This document shows positions 1 to 6,684 of a stretch of DNA of 8,016 nt, one piece after another (position 1 is the stretch's first letter; the number at the start of each line of letters is the position of its first letter). Source of the DNA: JAAUQA01 sp036351435 (GTDB lineage Bacteria; Pseudomonadota; Gammaproteobacteria; Competibacterales; Competibacteraceae); assembly GCA_036351435.1 (NCBI GenBank), contig JAZBPA010000006.1:1-8016 (forward strand), written 5' to 3'. Below the pieces are notes generated by a model that had not been told where the DNA came from, searched no databases, and saw only the letters and a list, made by a program, of their open reading frames with translations. Position numbers and translations under genes: made by a program.

Positions 1-180
1 CGTGCCGGAGAACGATAAATTTACCCGGGCAATATCTTCATAGCCCCACAAGGTGCGGGGCATTCGGTCATAAGCGAATAGGATCTCTTTGGCTTCCCAT
101 TCGTTGGTATCCAACAAATTGTCAAGATTACTGGGGGGCTGGTGCATGTTCAGCACCAATGCGTGATGGATTTCTTTCAT
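1..180 (-). CDS. Glycoside hydrolase family 57 protein, N-terminal fragment
   Basis: The minus strand reads open from an ATG at 180-178 through the left edge, giving the first 60 residues. The start MKEIHHALVLNMHQPP, followed by EWEAKEILFAYDRMPR and LWGYEDIARV, closely matches my memory of the N-terminus of bacterial GH57 proteins, where the HxHQP-like segment (here N-M-H-Q-P) forms the first beta strand of the catalytic barrel. GH57 enzymes are retaining hydrolases or transglycosylases of alpha-glucans such as starch, glycogen and pullulan. The catalytic Glu and Asp lie further downstream and are outside the window, so specificity cannot be judged. No signal peptide is visible, which suggests a cytoplasmic enzyme. 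A purine-rich AGAAGAAGG stands directly before the ATG and can serve as ribosome-binding site, though its spacing is short. The gene is divergent from the binding-protein gene at 309. Family assignment is fairly sure; function is not. Confidence 0.85.
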   Translation of the reverse strand, partial: MKEIHHALVLNMHQPPSNLDNLLDTNEWEAKEILFAYDRMPRTLWGYEDIARVNLSFSGT

Positions 181-308
181 TGCCTTCTTCTGAGTGTTTG
201 ATTTGAACTGCTTGGTCAGCAGAAATAATAATATAATCCTCGCATAATTAAGGTTCGCCGTGCTAGGGACAGCCCAATTTCAGTTTTATATTTAGGTTGT
301 GAGTGGAA
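181..308. promoter_or_regulatory. Divergent intergenic region between GH57 and binding-protein genes
   Basis: This spacer must hold the promoters of both flanking genes. Its core at about 222-250 is AT-rich. It contains a perfect TATAAT at 232-237 in plus orientation, but no good -35 hexamer at 16-18 bp (TGCTTG lies at 209-214), so the plus promoter may depend on an activator. Reading the minus strand, the same AT-rich core offers TATTAT-like -10 sequences for the GH57 gene. A small perfect inverted repeat, CTGCT-N5-AGCAG, sits at 208-222, where a regulator binding next to the TATAAT would be expected. An AGGT at 294-297 is the only ribosome-binding-like sequence before the binding-protein start. 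Exact promoter positions are not certain. Confidence 0.4.
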
Positions 309-2675
309 ATGATCAGAAAAAGTTTGTACTGCTTGCTTTTTATCGGCTGGGTTTTGCAGTGTACTCTGGCGTTGGCGCATCGTGTCAATAACGTTGAAAT
401 CACCATCGGAGTGCAAAATGTATCGGCGATCGGTGCACCGGCTAAGGCTCACGCGAAAACCTGGGAATTACGCACCGGCGGCAAAGTCAATGTAGTTACT
501 CTGCCGTTCGCGGAGTTATTCGATGCCTATCTAGCCTCATTGACTGCCGACGAACCCAAGTTCGATGTTTTATTATATGCTCCAGCGTGGGCCGGCGATT
601 TCTTTCCGTATCTTGCTGAATTGCCTGATGCGCTGCGCGAAGACGAACGCCTGGACGATATTCATCCCACCTACCGGGATCGGTTGATGACCTGGAATGG
701 TCGCTGGATCGCCGTTACCGTGGATGGCGACTTGTTTCAAGGCTATTATCGGCGAGATTTATTCGAGGACTCAAACCATCGCGATGCCTTTCGGCAACGC
801 TACGGGTATGAGCTTGCTCCGCCCGATACCTGGACTGAATACCGTGACATCGCCGAGTTTTTTACCGGTCGCAGCGAGCCGGACGGCACGCCGCTATACG
901 GTGCCTCCGAAGCGTTCGCGCAAGGCGGTCAGCAGTTTTGGGATGTGTTTAGCCGGGCTTCCGCGTACACCAATCATCCCGACTTTCCCGGCGGTCAATT
1001 TTTCGACCCTGATACCATGCGGGCGGAGATCGATAATCCGGGCTGGGTCAGAGCGGTGCAGGAGTATGTGGAGATCCTGAAATTTTGCCCGCCGGATGCC
1101 AAAGAGTACGACATTGTCGCGGCGCGCGAGGCGTTTATCAAAGGGCGTACCGCAATGATTCTGGATTGGGGCGATACGGCGCAGCTGGCTAATGATGCCA
1201 GCATTTCCACTGTGGTCGACAAGGTCGGCTATTTTGTGCTGCCGGGAACCCGCGAGGTCTGGAATGGCCGGACGTACCAGTGGGAACAGTTCGAACGGCC
1301 GCATAAAGCGCCTTTTCTCGCCTTCGGCGGCTGGGTGGCGAGCGTGCCCAAGAACAGCCGTCAGCAGCAGGCGGCTTGGGATTACATCATGTGGTATGCT
1401 GATCCGCAAAACAGCTTGCGCGATGTCGTGACCAGCGGTACCGGCATCAATCCTTACCGCTTGACTCATTTCAGCAGTATTGATGCCTGGACCCAGGCGT
1501 TTTCGCGAACCGCGGCTTCGGAATATTTAAATGTCCTCAAAACCAGCCTGGATTCTCCACATGTCGCGCTGGATCTGCGTATTCCTGGTTTCGCGCGTTA
1601 CACCAATGCACTGGAAGTCCAACTTTCTCGCGCCCTAACGGACGAAATCTCCGTAGCACAGGCCTTAGAAAATGTTAAAGACACCTGGGAGGCGATCACC
1701 GATGAACTCGGACGCGAACAGCAACTGAGTTTATACCGCGCCTCCATGGGATTAGGACCGGAACCCAATCGACCGCAACCCAGGGACATTCTTGCCCAAC
1801 GCCAGGTGACGATTGGTTTTTCCCAAGCGACGACTAACGAACCCTGGCGCTTGCTGTTTAATAGCGAACTGCGCACCGAAGCCGCAAAGCATCCGCAGCT
1901 TAACCTGCTGGTCCGGGATGGCGAGGATCAGGTGGATAAACAAACCGCCGACGTTCAGGCATTGATCGACCAGCAAGTCGATGCCCTGCTCATATCGCCT
2001 AAGGTGGCCGAGGGACTGACGTCGGCAGTGAGCAAAGCGTTCAATGCCGGCATACCGGTGTTTGTTTTGGATAGAGATTTGGCTAACGACCGTTACACGC
2101 AATTTATTGGCGGCGATAATCGGGAAATTGGCCGCGCCGCGGGTCGCTACGCCGTGAAGCTGCTCGGCGGCACCGGCCAAGCGCAGGGTCAAATCGTGGA
2201 AATCTGGGGCGGTAAGCAGTCAACGCCAGCCCATGATCGGCACGACGGTTTCCACGACATCATCAGTCGTGAACCCGGCATTCAGTTGGTCAGTGAAGCC
2301 CGTGATGGGGACTGGAAACAGGATCGGGGTTATGAAATCATGCTGGAAGCCTTGGACGCCCACGAGCAGATTGATTTGGTCTACGCCCACAACGACCCCA
2401 TGGCGTATGGCGCCTATTTAGCGGCCAAGGAGTTGGGACGGGAACGGGATATGGCGTTCCTGGGTATTGATGGCATTCCCGCAGAAGGGGTCAAATGGGT
2501 TCACGAAGGTATCCTGACCGCCACCTTTCTCTACAAAACGCCGGGCGATGAAGGGATTCGACAAGCGCTGGCTTTTTTGCAGGGTCAAGAAGTCGAGAAA
2601 CGGTTAATTTTGCCGACGCAGACTATCGATAAGAGTAATGCTGAGGACATCCTGCGGAAATATGACTTGCTATAG
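309..2675 (+). CDS. Secreted dual periplasmic binding protein (MalE-like type II + YtfQ/RbsB-like type I fusion)
   Basis: The 788-residue product starts with a classical Sec signal peptide: MIRK, a hydrophobic stretch, then cleavage after LALA near residue 23. It should be a soluble periplasmic protein. Residues about 28-465 look like a family 1 extracellular solute-binding protein (MalE-like, type II fold): FDVLLYAPAW near 86, AFIKGRTAMILDWGD near 275-289, and FGGWVASVPKNS followed by AWDYIMWY around 339-363. After a Pro-rich linker (about 480-497), residues 499-788 form a type I sugar-binding domain resembling YtfQ/RbsB: VTIGFSQATTNEPW, VFVLDR (588-589), VYAHNDPMAYGA (N695, D696) and GIDG (D721) match the ligand-contact positions of that family. 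Either domain alone is the usual size of a whole binding protein. No transporter permease or ATPase is nearby; a sensor kinase follows after 38 bp. An in-frame GTG at 303 with AGGT 5 bases upstream is an alternative start. Ligands are unknown; sugars are likely by family. Confidence 0.9.
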   Translation: MIRKSLYCLLFIGWVLQCTLALAHRVNNVEITIGVQNVSAIGAPAKAHAKTWELRTGGKVNVVTLPFAELFDAYLASLTADEPKFDVLLYAPAWAGDFFPYLAELPDALREDERLDDIHPTYRDRLMTWNGRWIAVTVDGDLFQGYYRRDLFEDSNHRDAFRQRYGYELAPPDTWTEYRDIAEFFTGRSEPDGTPLYGASEAFAQGGQQFWDVFSRASAYTNHPDFPGGQFFDPDTMRAEIDNPGWVRAVQEYVEILKFCPPDAKEYDIVAAREAFIKGRTAMILDWGDTAQLANDASISTVVDKVGYFVLPGTREVWNGRTYQWEQFERPHKAPFLAFGGWVASVPKNSRQQQAAWDYIMWYADPQNSLRDVVTSGTGINPYRLTHFSSIDAWTQAFSRTAASEYLNVLKTSLDSPHVALDLRIPGFARYTNALEVQLSRALTDEISVAQALENVKDTWEAITDELGREQQLSLYRASMGLGPEPNRPQPRDILAQRQVTIGFSQATTNEPWRLLFNSELRTEAAKHPQLNLLVRDGEDQVDKQTADVQALIDQQVDALLISPKVAEGLTSAVSKAFNAGIPVFVLDRDLANDRYTQFIGGDNREIGRAAGRYAVKLLGGTGQAQGQIVEIWGGKQSTPAHDRHDGFHDIISREPGIQLVSEARDGDWKQDRGYEIMLEALDAHEQIDLVYAHNDPMAYGAYLAAKELGRERDMAFLGIDGIPAEGVKWVHEGILTATFLYKTPGDEGIRQALAFLQGQEVEKRLILPTQTIDKSNAEDILRKYDLL

Positions 2676-2713
2676 CCGTAGCGTACTCCTTGCACTCTCG
2701 GAAGCGGAAGGCG

Positions 2714-5700
2714 ATGTCCAATAAGCAGGCTGGTAAGGTAATACCGAATGACTTCAAGATTAGGCTGTATGCCGCGTTTTCCAGCATCGCGTTCATTCTC
2801 ATCGCGGTAGCCGGGCTGGCGCTCTACACGTCCACCGAGCAGAATTGGGCACTGGAGCGCATAACCAGACAAGCGTTACCGGAGGCGCTGGCTGCATTAA
2901 AGCTTGCTGAGCGCAGCGCCTCATTGGCGGCAGCAACCCCAACCCTGGCGAACGCCGAAGACGACGCCCAACTGCAACAGATCGGCGGGTGGTTGGACAA
3001 ATTAATTGACGACATTCGCGCCCATTTAGTCCGCTTGGATATCAACGTGGAATCCGCATCGCTTGACACCATTCGTCAAGAGGTTAGCCAACTCCGCGAA
3101 TCGCTGAATGCGTTAAAAGACATCGTCCAGGTGCGCAACACTCTGGCGCAAAAACAAGCTGCCCTGCGTGAGCAGGCGCGTCTTATTCACAATGATTTGA
3201 TCGATACCATTAGTCCGGTTGTGTACGGCGTCACGTCGTTGGCTCAATTATCCACAAGACAAGTGATCCGCAGCAATGAAAAATTATTCACCACGCTGCG
3301 GGACGAGGCGACCCAACGGTTAACAGGTTTATTAGCCCTGCACATCTTGGCGCAACGGTTAAACTCACCTACCGCACCTGTCTCGAACGATCATCTCAAC
3401 GCACTGCAAACCCGGTTATCCGCTTTACAAGCCCTGCTCAATCCAGCGGATTACGAGCAGGCCCAAACTCTCATTGAACGCTTAATAGCGGTCAAGCTCT
3501 CCTCGACGAGCAAGCGGAAAAAGAATCTGGATACCTTAATTGACTGGCTTGAGCAACAGATTGCGCAAGCAGAGGACATGCTGCGTTCAGCTTATCAGGC
3601 AGCGGCGCAGGAAGCGAGAAGCGAGGTGACCGAATTGGTTGAACGGTCGCTGCGGGACTTGGAATATGCCCTGGGCATTAAAGCCGATGGCAATCTACTG
3701 TTCGCCGTGCTGATGACCGTGCCGGAAGCCGACAGTTTTGACTTGTTAGCCCTGTTGCAGACTCAATATAAGCGCTCCATTGAGCAATTCCAAATAGCCA
3801 CCAACAAGTTCTTGGCTGGCGCCTTGGCACAGCGCAATCCTCTACTGGCTAGTCATGTCACTACGCTAGAGCAGCGCTTAGGAGCATTCGGCGAAGACTT
3901 AGATAATCCGTTCAGCTTGCGGCGCGAGATCCTTCAGCTCAATGGTAAGGCGCGGAACTTGTTGAACAAGAACCGGCTCATCGCCGAAAGCGTCACGGAA
4001 CAAATCGACATATTGGTCAGTTGGGTACAAGACGATAGCGCTGCTTTGCAAATGGAACTGACCAAAACCCGCAAAACACACGATACACTTTTGATTATCT
4101 TCTGCATCGGCGGGTTGATGTTAGCGGGTTTAATTGCCTATTTTACCGTCCGCGTGTTGGATCAGCACGAGCGGGATTTACGCGTTGCAAAAGATACCGC
4201 CGAGCAGGCCAACCGAGCTAAGTCGGAATTTCTCGCAAAAATGAGCCACGAAATCCGCACCCCGATGAATGGTGTGTTAGGTATGAGCGAGTTGTTACTC
4301 AACACGTCATTAACTGAACAGCAACGTCAGTTCGCTGATTCGGCCCATCACTCGGCACTCTCACTGTTAAGAATCATCAATGATATTTTAGATTTTTCAA
4401 AAATCGAGGCGGGCAAACTAGGACTGGAGATCGTCGAGTTTGATCTCAGCGAATTGATTGAAGACACCCTAGAGCGGTTTGCCGACCAAGCCTACCGAAA
4501 GGGGGTTGAACTGATTTGTGCGATTCCCGGCGATACCCCCAATCGAGTCGCGGGTGATCCGGTACGACTGCAACAGGTGCTCATCAACCTGCTGGGTAAT
4601 GCACTCAAGTTTACCTTTCAGGGTGAAATCATCGTGCGTTTGACCACGCTGTCGGTGACTCCGGAAGAGTGCCGAGTGCATTGCGATGTCATCGACAGCG
4701 GCATCGGCATTGATATACAGCAGCAAAAGCATATTTTCCAGGCGTTTTCGCAAGCCGACAGTTCGACCACGCGTCGTTTTGGAGGAACCGGTCTGGGTCT
4801 GGCCATTGTCAGGCAACTGGTGGCGCTTATGGATGGCACAGTCGGGGTAGAGAGCCAACTCGGTCGCGGTTCGCGATTTTGGTTTAACGCCCGATTTGCC
4901 ATCGGAATGGATTCGCCGGTCGCTTCACCCAGCGAGTTGCCCGGTTTGCGGGTGCTTGTAGGGGTGGTCAATCCCGTGCAACGGAATACCCTGCTCGAAT
5001 TATTGGAGGAGTGGCGGGTAGCCGCTGATTATGCCGAAAACGTTGACCAACTGCTGAATCGTTTGCGCCAGCAAGCGCAAACGCCTAAGCCATTCAATCT
5101 GACGATCTTAGATAGCGCATTACCAATCGCCACAGGCACTCACTTAACTGATCTCATCCTAGCTAATCCGGCATTGTCTGCAACTCGCCCGATTCTGCTG
5201 TACCCCAAGACGCAAGCGTTACCAGCGGAAACCCGTAACGCTTTTCAACACTATTTGACTAAACCGATACGGCGTTCTCAGTTGTACCGAACGTTGTTAG
5301 ATTCGGCCCATAAAATAGCGGTTGGCGAACCGGCTTTGGTCACTAAGCAACAGCAACAGGGCAAGGCAAGTGAGCACTCTATCTCTTCTGTTTCTTCACC
5401 GGCAACGGATTCAAGCACTGCACTCAACAGTGTTGAGCAGACCACCGCTGTCACATCAACGCGTTCAGCAAGTCACCGCATATTGCTGGCTGAAGACAAC
5501 CCCATCAACCAACAAGTTGCCCTCACCATGCTTGAACAGGTGGGTTATCAGGCCGATCTTGCAAATAATGGCTTGGAAGCGCTGAACGCCATAATGCGTC
5601 AACCCTACGACCTGGTGTTAATGGATTGTCAGATGCCGGAAATGGATGGATTTGAAGCGACACGGCGAATCCGTGCACTGGAAGAAGGTCAACAGCAGGA

Positions 5701-5890
5701 AACACGGTGGCACACGCCGATCATCGCGCTGACGGCCCATGCAATGGAAAAGGATCGTGAATACTGTCTTACTGCAGGGATGGATGACTATATGACTAAG
5801 CCTTTCACTCAGCAGCAATTGGCAGGATTACTGCGGCGTTGGCTTGCTATTGAGGATAAACCCATCGAATTCCCTGTGCAGGATTCATAG
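2714..5890 (+). CDS. Hybrid sensor histidine kinase with TorS-like helical periplasmic sensor and two receiver domains
   Basis: The 1058-residue product is an inner-membrane kinase. Transmembrane helices at about 18-40 and 459-482 bracket a roughly 418-residue, almost wholly alpha-helical periplasmic region. Its beginning (LPEALAALKLAERSASLAAA) resembles TorS-type sensors. A short coiled linker (about 483-504) with no evident HAMP leads to HisKA (MSHEIRTPMNG, phospho-accepting H512) and HATPase_c: N box around N629, DSGIGI at 661-666, GGTGLGLAI at 690-698. Receiver 1 (about 744-865) keeps the central Asp800 and Lys850 but has lost the acidic pair (VGVVNP). A Ser/Thr/Gln-rich linker precedes receiver 2 (about 920-1045), which is intact: ED at 927-928, D971 in MDCQMPEMDG, T1007 and K1029. 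There is no C-terminal Hpt or DNA-binding domain, so a separate Hpt protein and regulator are needed. I chose the ATG because GGAAG lies 9 bases upstream; a TTG at 2690 would add eight residues and has no visible ribosome-binding site. Probably co-transcribed with the binding-protein gene. Confidence 0.92.
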   Translation: MSNKQAGKVIPNDFKIRLYAAFSSIAFILIAVAGLALYTSTEQNWALERITRQALPEALAALKLAERSASLAAATPTLANAEDDAQLQQIGGWLDKLIDDIRAHLVRLDINVESASLDTIRQEVSQLRESLNALKDIVQVRNTLAQKQAALREQARLIHNDLIDTISPVVYGVTSLAQLSTRQVIRSNEKLFTTLRDEATQRLTGLLALHILAQRLNSPTAPVSNDHLNALQTRLSALQALLNPADYEQAQTLIERLIAVKLSSTSKRKKNLDTLIDWLEQQIAQAEDMLRSAYQAAAQEARSEVTELVERSLRDLEYALGIKADGNLLFAVLMTVPEADSFDLLALLQTQYKRSIEQFQIATNKFLAGALAQRNPLLASHVTTLEQRLGAFGEDLDNPFSLRREILQLNGKARNLLNKNRLIAESVTEQIDILVSWVQDDSAALQMELTKTRKTHDTLLIIFCIGGLMLAGLIAYFTVRVLDQHERDLRVAKDTAEQANRAKSEFLAKMSHEIRTPMNGVLGMSELLLNTSLTEQQRQFADSAHHSALSLLRIINDILDFSKIEAGKLGLEIVEFDLSELIEDTLERFADQAYRKGVELICAIPGDTPNRVAGDPVRLQQVLINLLGNALKFTFQGEIIVRLTTLSVTPEECRVHCDVIDSGIGIDIQQQKHIFQAFSQADSSTTRRFGGTGLGLAIVRQLVALMDGTVGVESQLGRGSRFWFNARFAIGMDSPVASPSELPGLRVLVGVVNPVQRNTLLELLEEWRVAADYAENVDQLLNRLRQQAQTPKPFNLTILDSALPIATGTHLTDLILANPALSATRPILLYPKTQALPAETRNAFQHYLTKPIRRSQLYRTLLDSAHKIAVGEPALVTKQQQQGKASEHSISSVSSPATDSSTALNSVEQTTAVTSTRSASHRILLAEDNPINQQVALTMLEQVGYQADLANNGLEALNAIMRQPYDLVLMDCQMPEMDGFEATRRIRALEEGQQQETRWHTPIIALTAHAMEKDREYCLTAGMDDYMTKPFTQQQLAGLLRRWLAIEDKPIEFPVQDS

Positions 5891-6070
5891 CGGGTCGGAA
5901 TCCGTGCTCCAGTTATCATCGTCCGGTGACTTAACCTCATCGGCAGGTGCGTCAAATTCGGTTTGCTGATAAGCGCATTGATAACAAATACGCATGCTTT
6001 GTTCGATGATAAACCCAGCTGGCGGCCCCGCTTGGCCGCATAAATCACAAATTAAATAAGTCCCGCTCAC
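5885..6070 (-). CDS. Small four-cysteine putative zinc-ribbon protein
   Basis: The frame encodes 61 residues from a GTG start. Two CxxC pairs, ICDLCGQ (C8, C11) and ICYQCAY (C29, C32), are spaced 17 residues apart, as in a zinc ribbon or treble-clef metal site such as the ClpX zinc-binding domain. The tail (about 37-61) is acidic and probably disordered. That spacing argues against a chance frame. The last 6 bp overlap the end of the kinase gene, tail to tail. The start is uncertain. The frame stays open upstream to a TAA at 6166-6164 and the added residues look plausible (GYDPTELAKVTGIV), yet they contain no ATG, GTG, TTG or CTG. An AAGG lies 11 bases before the GTG, or 8 before an adjacent ATT. 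I do not recognise a named family. It may bind nucleic acid or a partner protein, but nothing here shows which. Confidence 0.5.
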   Translation of the reverse strand: MSGTYLICDLCGQAGPPAGFIIEQSMRICYQCAYQQTEFDAPADEVKSPDDDNWSTDSDPL

Positions 6071-6120
6071 AATACCGGTTACCTTGGCTAACTCAGTTGG
6101 GTCATACCCATAGCTTTGGT

Positions 6121-6185
6121 GACTACGTCGGAAAACACAAGCCCTGCGTCGAAAGCACGCGTATTAGCGACGATCACGTAGGGCT
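6121..6185 (-). terminator. Possible terminator or structured leader between the two small minus-strand genes
   Basis: Read on the minus strand, AGCCCT (6185-6180) can pair with AGGGCT (6145-6140), and inside it CGTCG (6172-6168) can pair with CGACG (6151-6147), leaving a 7-base bulge on one side and one base on the other. The 3' side is followed by TGTGTTTT, an imperfect U tract. It lies 22 bases past the stop of the 6207-6401 gene, a proper place for its terminator, and 70 bases before the zinc-protein start, so it could equally be a leader structure. A second CGACG at 6130-6126 could compete for the same partner. The loop is long and the stem is broken, so this is a weak call. Confidence 0.3.
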
Positions 6186-6206
6186 AAATTGACCGGTAAG
6201 CCATAT

Positions 6207-6401
6207 TCAAAATTGATCCCGCGGTAACAAATCGGAGAAGTCGTTCAATGACCAGCTTTCTACTGGTTCGAGTTCCAACGGATCCAGCGGTTGAGTGATC
6301 GTCCGACGGGTTTTGCGCACATTCGCGGAACGGCTTTTGATAGGTAATATACCGGCGTTGAATGGCTTAGATTGGGCGGTGATCATTGGGCTTTGTTTCA
6401 T
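6207..6401 (-). CDS. Small hypothetical protein, 64 residues
   Basis: I do not recognise this protein. The start at ATG 6401-6399 is supported by a strong Shine-Dalgarno sequence GGAGGG (6414-6409) seven bases upstream; an upstream in-frame ATG at 6431 would place that site inside the gene and is less likely. The N-terminal half is basic and polar (K2, K12, K22, R24, R29, K30, R32, R33) and lacks a hydrophobic segment, so it is probably cytosolic. The C-terminal half is acidic with spaced hydrophobic residues: PLDPLELEPVESW and LNDFSDLLP at about 41-60. That pattern would suit a short linear motif that binds a partner. A plausible promoter lies about 35 bases upstream of the ATG. It points the same way as the zinc-ribbon gene and away from the MoxR operon. 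No function can be inferred. Confidence 0.6.
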   Translation of the reverse strand: MKQSPMITAQSKPFNAGILPIKSRSANVRKTRRTITQPLDPLELEPVESWSLNDFSDLLPRDQF

Positions 6402-6443
6402 TGGTTTTCCCTCCACAGTTTGCTTTACCAAACCATTCAGCAG

Positions 6444-6471
6444 ATCCTATGCCATGTTTAGCCTCGCTCAA
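6444..6471 (-). promoter_or_regulatory. Putative sigma-70 promoter of the small gene at 6207-6401
   Basis: On the minus strand TTGAGC (6471-6466) and TAGGAT (6449-6444) are separated by 16 bases. Each matches the consensus hexamer at four of six positions. Transcription would begin near 6436 and leave a leader of about 35 bases that carries the GGAGGG ribosome-binding site. The position fits the gene well, but the hexamers alone are not strong proof. Confidence 0.4.
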
Positions 6472-6540
6472 TAAAGCGGCAAAAAATCACGATGGCATGT
6501 AACCCGTCCACAAAACAACCGGCACTGATCATTTATTTCA

Positions 6541-6600
6541 GGTTAAAACTGGTTCCCTTCAGCGGTTCAAAATGAACCATCGGCTCACTCTGAACCGCTG
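6541..6600. repeat. Cluster of GGTT half-sites with nested inverted repeats
   Basis: CAGCGGTTCA (6560-6569) and TGAACCGCTG (6591-6600) are perfect 10-bp inverted repeats with a 21-base gap. Inside the gap a further TGAACC (6573-6578) forms a tight palindrome with the left arm, GGTTCA-N3-TGAACC. Two more forward elements, GGTTAA (6541) and GGTTCC (6551), precede it, making five related half-sites within 60 bases. As DNA this resembles a multi-site operator; as RNA it offers two mutually exclusive hairpins. No T tract follows on either side, so it is not a simple terminator. Confidence 0.5.
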
Positions 6601-6684
6601 TATTGCCACGACCCGGCATGAACTTTAGTCCTGCAACCAAAGTCACAACCTTGGCGTAAAGTAGAAATCATCTCAGCATCACGT

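Noticed and set aside
351..377. A cysteine (C18) near the end of the signal peptide, suggesting a lipoprotein
   Set aside because: The preceding residues V-L-Q do not fit a lipobox, and a normal signal peptidase I site (LALA) follows five residues later.
894..1469. A 191-codon open frame on the minus strand inside the binding-protein gene
   Set aside because: It is wholly antisense to a confidently identified gene and its translation shows no recognisable domain or ribosome-binding site; it is a shadow frame.
2690..2713. Upstream TTG start for the kinase
   Set aside because: No ribosome-binding site precedes it, while the ATG at 2714 has GGAAG nine bases upstream.
5881..5903. Inverted repeat GGATTC/GAATCC over the converging stop codons, as a shared terminator
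   Set aside because: Six base pairs with an 11-base loop and no T tract on either strand is too weak to call a terminator.
6449..6498. Inverted repeat ATGCCAT/ATGGCAT
   Set aside because: A 7-bp repeat with a 36-base gap is likely to occur by chance in a spacer of this size.
6492..6575. A 27-codon frame starting at ATG 6492 on the plus strand
   Set aside because: There is no ribosome-binding site and no recognisable protein, and it runs through the repeat cluster.
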